Source of the DNA: Camellia lanceoleosa
Lineage: Eukaryota; Streptophyta; Magnoliopsida; Ericales; Theaceae
DNA: 64,000 nt
Direction: 5' to 3'
Assembly (NCBI GenBank): GCA_025200525.1
Contig: CM045763.1
Span: 153,146,246-153,210,245, forward strand
A program made the translations under genes and the position numbers. The notes below the pieces were generated by a model. The model did not search any database and was not told where the DNA came from. It saw only the letters and a program-made list of their open reading frames with translations. The first letter of the stretch is position 1. Each line of letters starts with the position of its first letter. Positions 32,701 through 45,596 of this stretch are shown here, piece by piece.

Positions 32701-34826
32701 AGCATGAGGATATGAAGCATGCAAGGAAGAAGATGACTCCAAATAGAAAAGTTACCTCAATCAAAACTTAAAGAGGAGGTCAAAACAAGACTTTATTTAG
32801 TTTAGGTTGAGGTTCAAAATGCTCACAAATAAGGCTAATATATCATGCAAAATAAGCCCTAAAAGAGAGATAAAGCATACAAGGAGTAGGAGACCTCAAA
32901 TTTAAGCAGTACTCTTAAACAAACATGAAGAGGAGCTCAAAATAAGACTACTTTCAGTTTACACCAAGGCTCAGAAAAATGCTTTCAAGTATAGCTAATA
33001 GATGAAGCAAAATGATGTCAAAATGGAGGAAATAGAGAAGTTACCCTTGAAGAGAAGAAGAGGCCAAAGCAGCCTCCCTAGACCAAAATAGTGAGTCTTC
33101 AACCTCTCGAAAACAAGCTCCAAGGACCTCCAAACAATGTTGGAAGTGTGTGGTTATGAGGTGGTGTGCAAAGGGCCACAAGACTTTACACTTTTGAAGC
33201 CAAAAGGGAGAGATATAGAGGAGATGTATGGTTTTTGCTCCCGACAATTTCGTAACCCTCGCAATGGAAGGGGAGCCCTTTCCTTTATAGAGAAGAGAGG
33301 CTAAAGATTCTCTTAGAAGCTTAAAACCTAGGTTAAACATCTCCACATGTATAGGAGGATGCACAGAAATGGCAACAGCCAGTGGCACAATGGAATACAT
33401 TTCTTATCGACAAAATTTGGCCGACCGCCAGTTAAAGACAAGCCCATGGTCGGCTGACCACTTGGCATGGTCGGCCGACTAGGGGTCAAAAAGGTTCAAG
33501 CCCCAAAATCTGGCCGTCATAAGAAGCCCTTGAAGTTAGCTTTTCCAATGCCGCATAAACCTTGCATTAAAATTCCTCCTCCTATGCAAAAAGTTATGCG
33601 GCTTTGAAGGTGACGCAAGTAGATTTGGTCCAACCGGACTTCAACCAACCATATCTCCCCCAACCGGACTTGGCTTTAGGATATTCTTGAGTGAAAAATG
33701 AAGCCCGAAAGTAATCTTTTCCAATGGTGGTGGGCCTCATATCTTAAGTCCAGAGTATGCAAAGAGTTATGCTCCATTTCGGTGAAGCCATCGTGAAGTG
33801 TTTTCTTCTTCTTCCCCGATTCATGCTGAACCACTTTTGACCAAAAAAAGCTGGTCATCCATCTGATTTTATGGTTTTCCATGTGGCCACATTGAATCCC
33901 TTGAAGTTAGCTTTCCAATGGTGCCAACCTTGCATCAAAATTCCTCCTGTGCAAAGAGTTATGCCCGTTTCGGTGAAGGCTGTACTTGAGCTTCGGTCCT
34001 ACCCGGATTCATGCTTTAACTTCTCCCAAACTAGTTTTCCTCTCTCTTCTCCTATTTTCTTTCAACTCCAAACCCCTAGAAAAGGTGTATTGAAATATTT
34101 TTCAAAGATTTCATCTCTCTTTCATTCATTTCCACTTTGTCCTTGCTCGACGATGTATCGAAAAGCGCAACATTTGACAAAAATGCGAGCCTCGGAACAT
34201 CATAAAACTTTATTTCAAAAAACATTTTGAAAGAGAGGGTACCAAGACTAAAATCTTTTGATCAAGATTGTTTTGGTCTAGAACAGGAGTATGAAGTTGA
34301 GATTTGACCTCTCTCCTGTCGATAGGAAATCTGAACCTTGCCTCGCACACCTTTTCTCCACCATGCGTAAACCATCGGAAGTGGCATGCGACCCGATGAA
34401 GGTGGTCTCACAGACCATAGTGTCCCTCAAAAGAGAGGAACAAGGTGTGTGCATAAAAACCTAGAGCAAACGGAGGTAGTTAAGCAATCGGCGAATCGAG
34501 AGAGCACATGGTTAAAATTCAAAACCGAAAACCGGGCTCCAACGGGGAAAAAATGGCCCACTGACTCACAAAACGTAGCCTATAGGCACATTGAGAGATG
34601 GTCTATAAGACCTCTTCCTTCCTTCTGGAAGAGAAAAAACAAAGAAAATAGGACCCCTGGTTCACAAACCGAGGCAAGGCGAAAAAGAGCCCCAAGTCCG
34701 GAGGCAAGGCGTTCTCAACCGAGACTCCGCGAACCTCAAAACGAGACAATATCATATTGTCATCAAATTCGTAGCTCAGCCCAATGACGCTCGGTCTTAA
34801 GGTCGGTCAAAAATGAGGTGTCTACA
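29793..34826 (-). mobile_element. Tat/Ogre-like LTR with PBS, - strand
   Basis: Starts on - at 34826 with TGTAGACACCTCATTTTTGA and ends just before the PBS, about 5.03 kb. Block order matches the 18499-23393 LTR (GCTCGCCCGATCAAAGATCG near the end, CATGC-rich middle, TATA near 33295), but the sequence is clearly diverged, so the two are old partners or different subfamilies. No PPT is visible beyond 34826. The palindrome GTCGGCCGAC at 33470-33479 lies in U3. Confidence 0.7.
33291..33302 (-). promoter_or_regulatory. TATA box of the 5 kb LTR
   Basis: On - the sequence is CTCTATAAAGGAAAGGG, about 1.5 kb into the LTR and aligned with the TATA element of the other LTRs. Confidence 0.55.
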
Positions 34827-35830
34827 CTAGTCGATGCCCTAATGAGGGATGATGGTGGTGCTAATGGATGCAGCACGCTTGTATCGCTACTCTGAGCATT
34901 GCTTGGCGTTGCCCTGCCCAATTCTCGGTTTCCACGATGAGCTACAAAGATGACTTCGCCCGACTGGATTCAATTGATCACCTCGGCGACGGTTAAATCT
35001 TGTGTCCTTTACTTCCTATTCGAATTCCTAACATCAATTTGGACATGATCGGACTTGCGGTTCTAAGAAGGGGATAGAGTACCGTCAGATTTCAAATTCG
35101 GAGAAGCGAAGAAGCTAGCCTGGTATGCACAAAGATGGAGGATGAGAGAGCTTCATCCCACTTCGGGCTTGCATCCTCTCGATGAGTGCATAGCTTGGCT
35201 CGATGAAGAGGTCTTGCAGTTAAGGCTTACTTTTGGCATCAGAGGCTTCAGCATAAGCTCGGGAGGCACAGAAAGAATCGAACTTTTGACTATGCCCCAA
35301 ATTGTTATTTGCTAGTAATCAAGATTTTCAAGTTTCTTTATGAATGAAATAAAAAGCAACTTCAATTTGTATTCAAGAGTAGGAGAACTCTATCTTTGAA
35401 ATCAAATGCAATTGAAGGTTGTGGTAATCAAAATTTTTCGGCTTGATCCAAAAATGGTCTAAGTTGTAAAAAGATTAATTTGAACAAAATCAACTTTTTA
35501 TTAAAACTTTTCAAAACTGTTTTTCAATATGGATCACAACCGGATCGATGCCCGTAGATCTATCAATGAGATGTACAACCCCGATCTAGCAAATGGAAAG
35601 TTGCCCCTTGTTTTGAATAGCTAATGCACTAGAGATCACAACCAAGCTCTTGAAACGCAAACGAATAGACAAAGATGACCAACATGATCGATGGACAAAG
35701 GATTGATTTAGAAGTGTTTATGGTACTGGACTTCGTAATGAAGTTGCTACATATCCCAAGATGGGAATCAAGCCTTACGTAGTTCGATTCAGTTCACTGC
35801 GGTATTAACACTCTCCTTTTTGGCGCTCTA
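34827..35830 (+). other. possible 3' end of an antisense extra ORF, truncated by the LTR
   Basis: Between the end of Tat pol and the LTR, a + strand frame near 35085-35290 reads FKFGEAKKLAWYAQRWRMR and DECIAWLDEEVLQLRL. It is followed by AT-rich DNA with AATGAAATAAAAAGC (35343), resembling a 3'UTR. I do not recognise the family. Its place and strand fit an antisense extra ORF of a Tat element whose 5' part is cut off at 34826. Sequence quality here is doubtful. Confidence 0.3.
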
Positions 35831-37030
35831 ACTTTTGCCAAGGCCACCCATTCGGGTTTTCAACCTTGCGAGCCTGGGCTTTTATTATTTCAAATTTTAC
35901 TGCTCTAACTCTTGCCCAGGTTGCCTTTTTTCGAGTTTTCGCCTAGCGAGCCACTCAAGGAAAGTATTTCTTCAACTTGTCCATGTTGATCGGTCGGAAG
36001 AACTCCTAGGCCATCTAGGCCCATCGAATGACAAATTTCCACCACCACTGTGAGATATAGACTTGATGATGTAAGAGCCAAATTCAATTGGGTCTAAACT
36101 TGCCCCTAGGGTCGTGGATGGGAGCTCGGTTGTCTTTGGAGCACAAGATCCTCCTCTCAACACCTCGACTTAACCTTCTTGTTGAAAGCTCCCCGGCAAT
36201 TGGCCGTGGGTGATAACCCCGGACGTGATACACGGTGCTTTTAGCCTTCTTTCATCAAAGAGCATGAATTCTTCGAACCTACTATTATTGCTTACACACT
36301 CTGGTATCATATTATTCCACGACACCTTGTTCGACCAATACTCCGTAATGACGTAACCTCAACTTCGAGTAGAGACGAAGCGGCGTAATGTTCTCCATCC
36401 CATAAAACAGCAAGGAATACCTGAGTCAGCCAGAGAAGTTCGAATTGAAGTCCGGTGAGTCTCCAAAGGAGCAAATGGTAGCATATCTAGCCTTTAGTCC
36501 TCAGTAGGTTTTCACCATCTTACCGCGAGAATGTGCTTGATGTTTTGTTGGCGGCCCAATCGCTGCTCTGTTTGTTTTGTGGTCGAGTATATGTAAGATG
36601 ACTTATGAAAAAGTCACGTTGTACTTTCTCCTTCCAAAAGTCGATCACCTCCTTCTTGAAGAGGGAACCACATTCGAAATAATCTCATTTGGGGACCCCA
36701 GTTATAATGGCGATAGATGATGTTGTTTCGATGAACTTAGCTACATCACGATGCCTTCAACACCACGTAGAAGATTGGGCCTCAACCCACTTCTTCGTAG
36801 AAAGTAGTCTATCACTACCAGAATGTACTCATGCCTGGCGGACCTTTCGAGTGACAACCCCAATCAATTCAATCCCCAGACTAAAACGCCATGGCGAAGT
36901 CATGTTATTACCGACGGCGGAATGTTCATATAGCTTTGGATGGATTCGACGACATGTTGTGGCATGTCAACAAAAGCCAATACAATCCTCCTCCATGGTG
37001 GATACAAGTAATAACCTTGTTTAAAGGATC
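35831..37030 (-). pseudogene. Tat/Ogre-like integrase and pol C-terminus (broken)
   Basis: On - strand, fragments of a Ty3/gypsy integrase core run from about 36900 downward: SPWRFSLGIELIGVVT (36895-36845) at the start of the catalytic core, then around 36340-36400 EHYAASSLLEVEVTSLRS, the segment where plant Tat integrases have their C-terminal GATPFSLVYG-type block. The tail (36000-35830) shows two repeated blocks of ARRKLEKR type after the pol frame. Frames break every few dozen bases. The order integrase, then RNase H, then RT going up in coordinate confirms - orientation. Integrase inserts element DNA into the host genome; this copy is not functional. Confidence 0.65.
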
Positions 37031-37599
37031 TTCACAGGCATTAGCATCCACCGCTCTTAGTAAGCTCCTCGCGACTTCCTCCATGGATGGCCTCTATCAG
37101 TGCTTGGACTCTTTCAAGAGATTGCAACGACATAGCTTATGCATCCCGAGATGACCCTCTTGTATAGTTTACCTCCCTTGAGAGCGATGAACCGTACGTG
37201 TTCTTCTTCCAATTGCCCTCTTATCTTTAGCATTTGCCCTCGTAGATACGCTTCCTTTTTCCAAGAAGTTCCAAACGCTGTAATAATACAGGAATTTTCA
37301 TCTTGTAACTCATACATAAGCGGCAGAATCGGCTACCAGAGGTCGCGCACCTAATTCTGCTCGATGATGATCGAGATATATCCGGACTCCGAAAAGGAAT
37401 GTCTATCATAGAAGATAGAGTTGCTAATGAATCAATGAACCTATTGTTCTCTAACAGATGGGTGAAATTGGGTTTTCTTAAACCGAGGAATCAACGTCCA
37501 CAGGTCTAGTGATAGATTCTCATCTTTTCTTCTTTAACTTTCCAATCTCCTTTAGCTTGAGATACAACAAGGTTCGAGTCCCCTCGATGACATCCAACC

Positions 37600-38980
37600 A
37601 TTTTTGCCTCCTAGTTCCGACTATTCTAGTCCAACAATACATGTCTCATAATTACCTATTATTCGATACATACTTTGAACCGGAGTTTGAATGCTATGGT
37701 ATACAAGAATTGTCAATAACCAGGAGTGTAATGCGGGTCTCGAATCCAACATTTTCTTGCTCAGGTAGTAGATAGCTTTCTCCACTTTGTCCTTAGACTC
37801 TTGTGCAAGCATGCAGCCCATTGTCGTCTCTGGCCATCGATAGGTACAGAATCAACGCATTTCCACGGCTCGAAATGGTGACAACACAGTGGAGTTCTCA
37901 GAATATTGCTTGATCGGTGCTGAAAACAACTGACGTATCGTACCATCCATTGAACTTCTTTTCCTTTCTTCTGTAGAGACCAAACAAGTGGTTCACAAGT
38001 CAAGGTTAATTTTGCAATAAACCGCCTTATGAATTCAATTCACTTACTCTAGAAAGCCTCGCGTACCTCTTTTCCGAGTCCTCGGCTGGTGGCAATTCTA
38101 AGATGGCCTTTGATTTTGGAAGGATCGACCTCGATAATTCCCTTATTAATGATCAAGAACCCCAAAGATTATCCTACTATAACACAAATGTACATTTATG
38201 AGATTCCACCAGTAGAATCGTCGATATTCTCTCGATCCATTGGAAGAATTTATGCAAGGTGGTGTAGTGGCCCTCTCTTTCCTTAGACTTGACAATCATG
38301 TCGCCCACGCATCTACCTCAACCTCTTTATGGATCATATCGTGCAAAAAATTGTAATCATAGCCTCGTTGATAAAGAGTCCCCGGCGTAAGTTTTCTTCA
38401 AAATTTCAAACGACATCACCCTATAACAATAGGCTACGAGTTGTGGTGAGTGAAAGGTCTTCTCCTGTCTTCGGGTGCCATCAAAATCTGATTGTAGCTT
38501 GAAAACCCATCCATGAACGAGAAGCGGCAAATGATGCCAATAAGAATGAAGTCCACCAATTTGTCGATATGCGGCAGAGGAAAAGTTGTCCTTCTGACCG
38601 GGGCTTTGTTCAAATCCTCAAGTCCACACATACCCAGAATTCTCGCAGATCCTTTCTTGGCACCCTAACTATATTAGCCAACCAAGTAGGGTATTCAGAC
38701 ACCAATAGGAACCGTGCATCAACTGCAAGCAGGTGACCCTCCTTCTTTGATCTTCGAGCCAGTTTTACGGGCGAGATCCTTTGAACTTTTTATATGTGTC
38801 AGGCTCTAGGTCAAGAGGGATCCCGTCATTTGTACAATCTCGTGGATCGATTCCTGAGGCATGTTCGTAGGACCACGCCAAAACGTCTTTGAAATCTTTT
38901 AATAAAGCGACTAAGCTGTCGCTCGCTTTCTCCGTGAACACACGTGGACTGGATCCGGACTACCGCGAGTCCTTCTCGGC
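37600..38980 (-). pseudogene. Tat/Ogre-like reverse transcriptase and RNase H (broken)
   Basis: Reverse transcriptase on - from about 38960: MPGIDRE-like start with TSGIDP residues, then EDLNKAPVRRTTFPLPHIDK and FSFMDGFSSYNQILMAPEDR (38620-38460), and HDMIHKEVEVDAW and MIVKSKERE around the catalytic region (38350-38280). RNase H follows: MGCMLAQESKDKVEKAIYYL and SKKML (37821-37750). The DLNKA/FMDGFSGYNQI and EKAIYYLSKKML signatures are characteristic of the plant Tat/Ogre lineage. Stops and frameshifts are frequent, partly from age and partly from likely consensus error. A second RNase H-like segment reads NYETCIVGLE at 37650-37621. Confidence 0.75.
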
Positions 38981-40289
38981 AAGATACCAACATTAATTGT
39001 GGTGATTTCTATCAACCAAAGGTTTACAAACCTCCTCGCTCTTGTAATCAATCAGCGTTGTAAAAACCTAGAGGAAGATTTCTTCCTCGTCGCTTTTCAT
39101 CAAAATTTTGGAAAGTCTTGATTAATGCAATAGAATTAAAGGCCGCGACGTAAAAGTACTTGGAAGCCACGCGAACATACTATTCTCATTTCATACACAT
39201 CCTAATTTGCCTTTGATTCCTCTATTACAACTCAACTCAAAGGCAAAAAAAAGACGACTGGATAAAGTTAGTAGCATCCGGGTTGTCACCCCGGAGAATC
39301 ACCGGACTCGAGACTCAAAGCAATTTGCCGAACTTGATTCCAACTCCACAGACTTCAGTGGAGATCAGATCTAGGCTCACTACGACCCGGACCGATTTCG
39401 CTTGATCAAAAAGCCCTCGCTCGTATTGCTTGGACGAGGGGAAGGGTGCGATGGATGCATCGAAGGAATCGTTTAAAGATGGGCTCCTGACGCTATACTT
39501 TCATTTTCCCGATCATGGAAACCGAGAAGTTATCCTCCCAAAGAATCGGACTCGATACGATCCGGAGGATGCGAGAGTAGACAAGAAATAGTGCTACCCC
39601 CATTTCAATTTATGTGCTCTCGGAATCCTCCTTCTTGTAATCGCTTAGCCTTCACGGTGGTGGGTTTTATACATAACCCGGCTAACTTCTATTCCCTGGA
39701 TAATTGCAAGTCGAAGAAAATCTCAAACCACGTAAGCAAGCGCGCCTCTACCGCATTTAGCCATGGCTCTAGAGCCCTGAGAATGGAAGTCTTCGCCTCC
39801 CACAGACAAAAGCCAGTCCGTTCGAGGGGTCCCTGGATAGGTCGTGGTGCACCAACTCATCAATGCTTCCCGGCCACACTTGTCCCTGGCTCTTCCGGCC
39901 ATCTCTTCCTTCTCCTCGTCCAATCCTCTCTTAGTAGGTAGGTAACCTAGTCGAAAGGTATATGGGTATATGTATTAATTTCGCCGGTAGATGTTCTGCG
40001 GCGCTTCCGATCATGGTTAGCCGCCTACTCCCATTCCTAGGGGATGTGCTTTGGAGCTTGTTCATACAGGTAGATCAGGCACCTGACTTGTATAACCCCT
40101 CATCAACAGTAGGATATTCTCGTACAACCTGCCCTCGCCACTAGGGTGAACTCCCCGACAAAGACACACCTAGCCACATATGCTCAATCTCCAAACGGTG
40201 TAGAAACCTGCTCATGGCTAGGGATGATTTGAAGAATTCCCAAAAAGCGATGGCCGCCCGCTTCCGTGGGGGCGCTTCAGTGATTTGAT

Positions 40290-40620
40290 GCAAGGTGAAG
40301 AAGAAGTAGGCCTTCACTGTGTAGCCATGGCCGCCCCAGAGTAGAGATTAAAGGTTGCCGCGGAACATCTAAGACATGAAAATCAATATCCTCAAGGTTG
40401 CCTAGACCAACCCTAAGTCCAAATCTATATAGTCCTGCATCACCTCGGCCGGCAGGTATTATAAATGCAGGCCCATATCACACCGTAAGGCGATAGGCAC
40501 AAAATCCACGTTAACGGTTTAACCCGAATAGCATATACCTTCATAAAGCGGACACCTGCGATTGATAGCAACGTCTGTGTCAACAAGGACCAATCGGGTA
40601 TCCATTTCTCTCTACACCTC
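40290..40620 (-). pseudogene. Tat/Ogre-like protease region (fragment)
   Basis: On -, LISTLGRPWLHSEGLLL at about 40365-40310 matches the LLGRPWIH-type signature of Tat/Ogre retropepsin, which processes the element polyproteins; upstream DIDFHVLDVP also fits. The catalytic DTG-type triad is not visible. Between here and RT (38980-40290) frames are too broken to assign. Confidence 0.5.
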
Positions 40621-42660
40621 GATGAGAGAATAGAGTGGTTTGTTATGATCCCCGAAGCCCTCGGTGGCCATAGGTTCCTTGTCGTGTTGAAAGGTCAATG
40701 TCGAGGAAGCTCCTCCCTGAAACCAACCCTACCAAATATATCGAGTGTAGGTATCAATTTCGAAAGTTTCACGCGTCCATTGCTTGAAAATGATTAAGCT
40801 TGTCTCAGTGAACTCTTGAGGCCATAAGCAATTCCTGATAGAGAGATGTTCGCTTGGATTTTCTTGTCAAGCTTCAAAGATAGCCTCCTCCTCGAGCAAT
40901 TTTTCTTTCAGCTTCAGGTCCTTCTCCGGATGCCTCTAGTTGGTCTTAAGTGTAAAATGGTACTTCCACTTTGGGGTCATGCGTGGTCAACCTCCTCAAC
41001 AACATACTGTATCATCCGGTTGGTTCTCGCCCCCAATTGCCTATGTGGGCAAGACGTAGTTGTCGCCTTCCCACCACATCTCAGAGCATAACGGATGTAT
41101 AGTCAGTCTTGGCTCATATAATTGTTCTTATGCCCACAAGACATTCTCGCTATAGGTTTAGCCTTCCTAGCCCTCTCAAGATCCTACCTGTCTTGCCCAA
41201 ATTGCTTCAAGTGCCTGCTCAGGTCTCAGACTAAACCCGCCTCGATCCCGAGCAAAATTTAACATCTAAGAGCCTCCTGGCCGATCCCTTCTGATTCCTC
41301 ACCATTCCGGCCATCACGATATCCTAGCTTTGATTGCCCCTCGCTCGGGTCAGGTGCCTTTAACAACATCCGCTCGCCGTCACCACCTAGTAGTTTCTCA
41401 CACCATCCAAGTCGAACCAAGCACGTTCACATCCCTAAGTCCTCGTCAAAGAACCGCAATTTCATAGTTCTTTCATAGTCATTCAACCCCTGATTAGGTC
41501 CATCCTCCCCAACTGTTGGATCGGCCTCCCACTAACCGGCAATCCTACCATTGGCTTAAGCCGATCTGGTTGATGTGATATAACCACTGTGTTGTAATAC
41601 AGTTTTCCGCAGAATTCTGCCAGTTCAATCAAGATTCCTATTCACCCTCAAAGTCATCCCGAGCCTGCTATACCACCACCATCGGCTCAGTTAGTTTGGA
41701 GGCTCAACATGCACAACCAAGTATCCAAGATGATCGTTCACCGCCTTGGGTAGGTGAGAGGCTGATATAGTTAAAATCGTATAGTATAACCCCAAATAAT
41801 CAAATTGATGTGTTTGGCAATAAGCTTATAGGTGGGAGGGGGTTGGTTGCAGGAGGGGCTATTGCATTTGGTTTTTCGAGGTGCGATTACCTGGCTCACG
41901 AGGATCCTAAATTCATGAGACAACTCAGAGTAATCGGGTCGGTGTCGTGACTTACGTTGTTGGTAAAACACGATTTAATGTGGGTTATGGGTTGGTGGGA
42001 GGTTATTTGGTAATGGGCTGGCCCAGGGGCTTCAACACTCGAGGTAGGATTGGGATTAACTGTTCTGGGACGTCCGTGATTTTCCCTCGACGCAGGTAAT
42101 CTCCCCAGTGTTAGAACTCTAGAGGAGGAGGGTGCGGGCAAAATGCTCGCGCCATCAGGCCATGGTCGCCTGCCGGTCTGCAATCACCGCTCGCTGAGCT
42201 GTTAACCTTCGGCGGCGCATAAACTTCGCTTGAAGTAAAGATCCCGCCGCGATGGCTTGGTATAATCTTTGAGCTGACGACGCGTCTCCGCTATAAGATG
42301 CCGATCTAATCAACAACAGTATCTCGCGGGAAGAAACCAAACCCTGTTTTACCACCACTAACGGGCGGATAAGGACCATCGACCGGTAACCGGCCAGACG
42401 ATGAATCATTTTAACTTAATTCGCCTAGTGACCGGGGTAATGAAAGGAACAATCGTTGTCCGGCCCATCGTGATCCCTGACGATGGAAGTTCTGAGAATT
42501 TAGTCTAGAGTGCTCGGGAATATCTTCCCCGTCCGGGCTAAATGAAGCTAAACTACCCACAAAAGATAAAAGCAAAATATGAAACAAACAACCGTAAAAA
42601 CGGACAAGATAATCTGGCCTAAATAAAGACAACACACACATACTGTTGAACACTGCTTCA
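40621..42660 (-). other. expected Tat gag region, no clear gag domain
   Basis: By position between leader and protease this should hold gag. Open frames of 80-95 codons exist on - (42409-42155, 42183-41896) but show no gag signature or zinc knuckle I can name. Treat as unassigned Tat internal DNA. Confidence 0.35.
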
Positions 42661-43192
42661 ACACTCACTGCCTCTAAATCATCGCCAAATCTCGGATAAT
42701 TTAGTAAATCATTCTAAATATCACGCGTTCGGAGTCTTCCGATATCAGACGAAATTTACATAACTCTGTAGGACACTTCGACAAAGACATATGGAAGCCG
42801 GGCACGCACTCTAAAACACCCCTATGGAGGGTAGGGCTTCCGTCTCTATCTTTGTCGAACTAGGTTTCACTATAATGCTAGTTAGTATTTCAAACAACTA
42901 CAAATCTAAGCAACCTGTCCTAGTTTGGAATGGTCACTATGGATTCCGATATGCACTCAGGTCAATGGTCAAAAGGGTGTGCTCGAAAACTGAGGGCTTG
43001 TGTTCTATTTATATAGTTCATTAACCGTCACTTTACGCTAGTTCTCCTAAGAAACTGCTCAGAATAACATGCTGCATTTACAAACACGGTTCTACACTAA
43101 TCAAATGCAATGCAAAAGAAACACATATGTAGATAAAAACAACATATCATGAGTTCTAGCTGCCTCAGTCTCAGCTAGAGTCAGCTAGAATC
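42661..43192 (-). other. Tat-like 5' leader of the pol-bearing element
   Basis: Shares ordered blocks with 29400-29770 (GGTAGGGCTTC, GAACTAGGTTTCACTAT, GGAATGGTCACTATG). The PBS position (about 43170-43187) is degenerate: CAGCTAGAGTCAGCTAGAAT replaces the PBS seen at 29775. Confidence 0.5.
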
Positions 43193-44242
43193 AGAGACCG
43201 CCTGGTATTGTAGTTCTAGGCTAACAGTCAGACTCCTATCACAGCTCAATCTAATCTCACAAAGTGCAATGTAAGACCGATAAATCACCAAAGAGTCCAA
43301 ATCCCAAATTGGTTTTGAAAATTAATTTTGAATCAAAAAGCTAAACATGGATTGTTTTACAGACGGAGCTTAATATTTCGTTTTGTAGAAATTTAGGTTC
43401 CAACTCGTGTTTGCCACATGGTCCGGCTATCACCAAGTTGCCTCAAATGAACTTGGGCACGAGGGGAAGGTCCTCAAATGAGCACCTTACCGATTAAAGG
43501 ATCGGCCTCTACTAACATGATATGTCAAGAGTAAATGTATGTTCTTATTCCGATGACATCTAACTTTACTATGTGTGATGAGACAAAGATACAAGTATAC
43601 AGACTAGATCGTTTAAATTGGAAATCAAACAATTCAATGTCTGCTTTTTTTGAAATGGTTTGAAGCAAGCATCACAAGTAGGCTAAGACGCTGGATTTCG
43701 CCATCATGGGCTTAGTAAACGATTAATAGAATTGTTTCAATTCAAACAATGAAGCCTTCATCCACAGCATTCATGTAGTTAAACACTTAAGCACATAGCC
43801 TCATGGCAAGTATGCTGGAATATGGCACACTCACACTCATGCAATTGCTGCAAACTTACCTAGTACTTTGTTTTGTGTGCTTATGTTAGAAATCAATACA
43901 TGACCCCTAGCTATGTCAAGAATGCCTAATGCAACACATGCAAAATGCAATCTTGTATTATTTGATGTCATGAATGCAACTTGATACATGGTCAAATTGG
44001 TATTGAAATACAATGCAGCTTTATATGATGCTGAAAGCTCGTGCATGCAAGATGATGAATGATGTAATGCATGCAGCATAAGTTTGTTAATTGAAATTGA
44101 TGCCTTAATCAAATAAAAGGGAGAAAGACTGGCTAAGACATGATCACACTCACGCCCACTTATTACAACATTTGCCCCTCGATTTAAGAGTCCGAATAAT
44201 ACAAGCTGTTACATCTAAGTTGTTTAGCTAACTAATCTAATA
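43193..44242 (-). mobile_element. Tat-like LTR, cut by the assembly gap
   Basis: Aligns block by block with 18560-19680: AAAGTGCAATGTAAGA, TCACCAAAGAGTCCAAATC, AGGATCGGCCTCTA, AATGAAGCCTTCATCCACA. It has many small indels. It ends at the run of N, so its far end is not assembled here. Confidence 0.7.
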
Positions 44243-44342
44243 NNNNNNNNNNNNNNNNNNNNNNNNNNNNNNNNNNNNNNNNNNNNNNNNNNNNNNNNNN
44301 NNNNNNNNNNNNNNNNNNNNNNNNNNNNNNNNNNNNNNNNNN
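44243..44342. other. assembly gap of 100 N
   Basis: Exactly 100 N, the usual placeholder for a gap of unknown size. LTR sequence lies to its left and the second copy of the gene-fragment mosaic starts directly to its right. Confidence 0.99.
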
Positions 44343-44797
44343 TGTTCACTTGTTTTATGGTTTGTTTTGCTTCTTATTTTTTTTTTGGTTCTTATGTTTG
44401 AGTTTTAATTTCTTAAAGTCCTATAGGAATTGAATATTGGAGGGATTGCTTACATCTTCTTTTTTCTTTTGTTCTAAACTTGACGGTTGGTAAATATGTA
44501 ATTTTTAACTTCAAATTTCAATTTGATACTTCGTTAATATGATATGCCTAAATGAATGACATGTAAATTTACCATTTGATTCCACAAACATTCATTGGGT
44601 TATTTTGCCTCAAGAAATTATTATAAGGCTTGGCAAGTAGGTAACTTGATTCACAATTGGCAAGTAGGTAAATTTTAAGGTCTTGGGCAAGTATGATTAT
44701 TTATTTTCCTGCTTTGTTTGGTTCTTGATTAATCAAATATGTGTCAACAATTTTGAGTTATTGGGGATTAAATGTTAGCTTAATGTAAAAGTAAAAG

Positions 44798-44855
44798 GAG
44801 GATAAATGAGATGTGGGTAGGCTTGGCTATTATAGGTTTCAACTTATTTCTTTTG
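44798..44855 (+). pseudogene. MUTYH: MUTYH exon fragment, copy 2 (degraded)
   Basis: Corresponds to 7778-7838, but the acceptor CAG is replaced by an A-rich string and the frame is disrupted (LGYYRFQ is still readable). The changes fall at CAG sites and may be consensus errors. Confidence 0.6.
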
Positions 44856-45433
44856 TTGGAGAATCTCACAATTCCTCTACCCAAATCGCCAATAAATAAT
44901 CATATATACCATTGTTTGATGTTTGTTTTACTACTATTAAAAAACATTTTTGGCCTATTGCGCTTTCAAAACGCCGCTAATTTCCTCGATTTCTTTTCTT
45001 TCTTTGTAGTAATTTCGTTTTGGGAAACTCGAAAGTTGGCTTTGCATCACTATTTCAAAAATGGTGTTCGTGGTTCATACTTAGTGAAACCATTCTCGCT
45101 AATTTATTATAAGTTGTTGTTGCTTGATCTATTGCTCTTTTATGTATGTTGTATTATTGTTCCTCTAACTAAACCAATTTTCATAATTATTAGTACTATT
45201 TTTTTTTTTTTTGTCTTTCAAGAAGATACAAGAATTATTATCAAATCAGTATACAAGACACCCTTGGTCAAGCTCTGCTTGGTAAGTTATCCTTCCCCTT
45301 TTTTTTATGTTTCTTTTTCTTTTCATAAGTTTCCTTTTGTTATAACAATATATGTCCTGGTCTGGGTTTTTAGCCTTTCTTTGCTATTTGTTTTTGTTGC
45401 ACTATTAATATGAATTTTTGAAAATAATCGGCA

Positions 45434-45596
45434 GGATCGACATAATGATGGATACTACCAATTTACTTTGAGCTTAGCGTTCTTTTTCTGAAATGAACCA
45501 GCTTGGACTATCTCCAACCTCAATGCTCGCAAATTCTACAAACTTCAAGCTTTTTCCATCCAAATTTCTTCTTTTCCAAAGGTTCCTGTAAGTATT
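45434..45596 (+). pseudogene. ABCA exon, copy 2 (degraded)
   Basis: Corresponds to 8370-8514. MMDTTNLL is readable, then insertions break the frame at each former CTG or CAG. The donor region reads CCTGTAAGTATT. Confidence 0.6.

Noticed and set aside
37509..37775. 88-codon + frame opposite the Tat RNase H
   Set aside because: Shadow of the - strand pol; no + strand domain.
44811..45413. 200-codon + frame with hydrophobic stretches
   Set aside because: T-rich intron sequence with likely indel errors. The corresponding frame in copy 1 is short.
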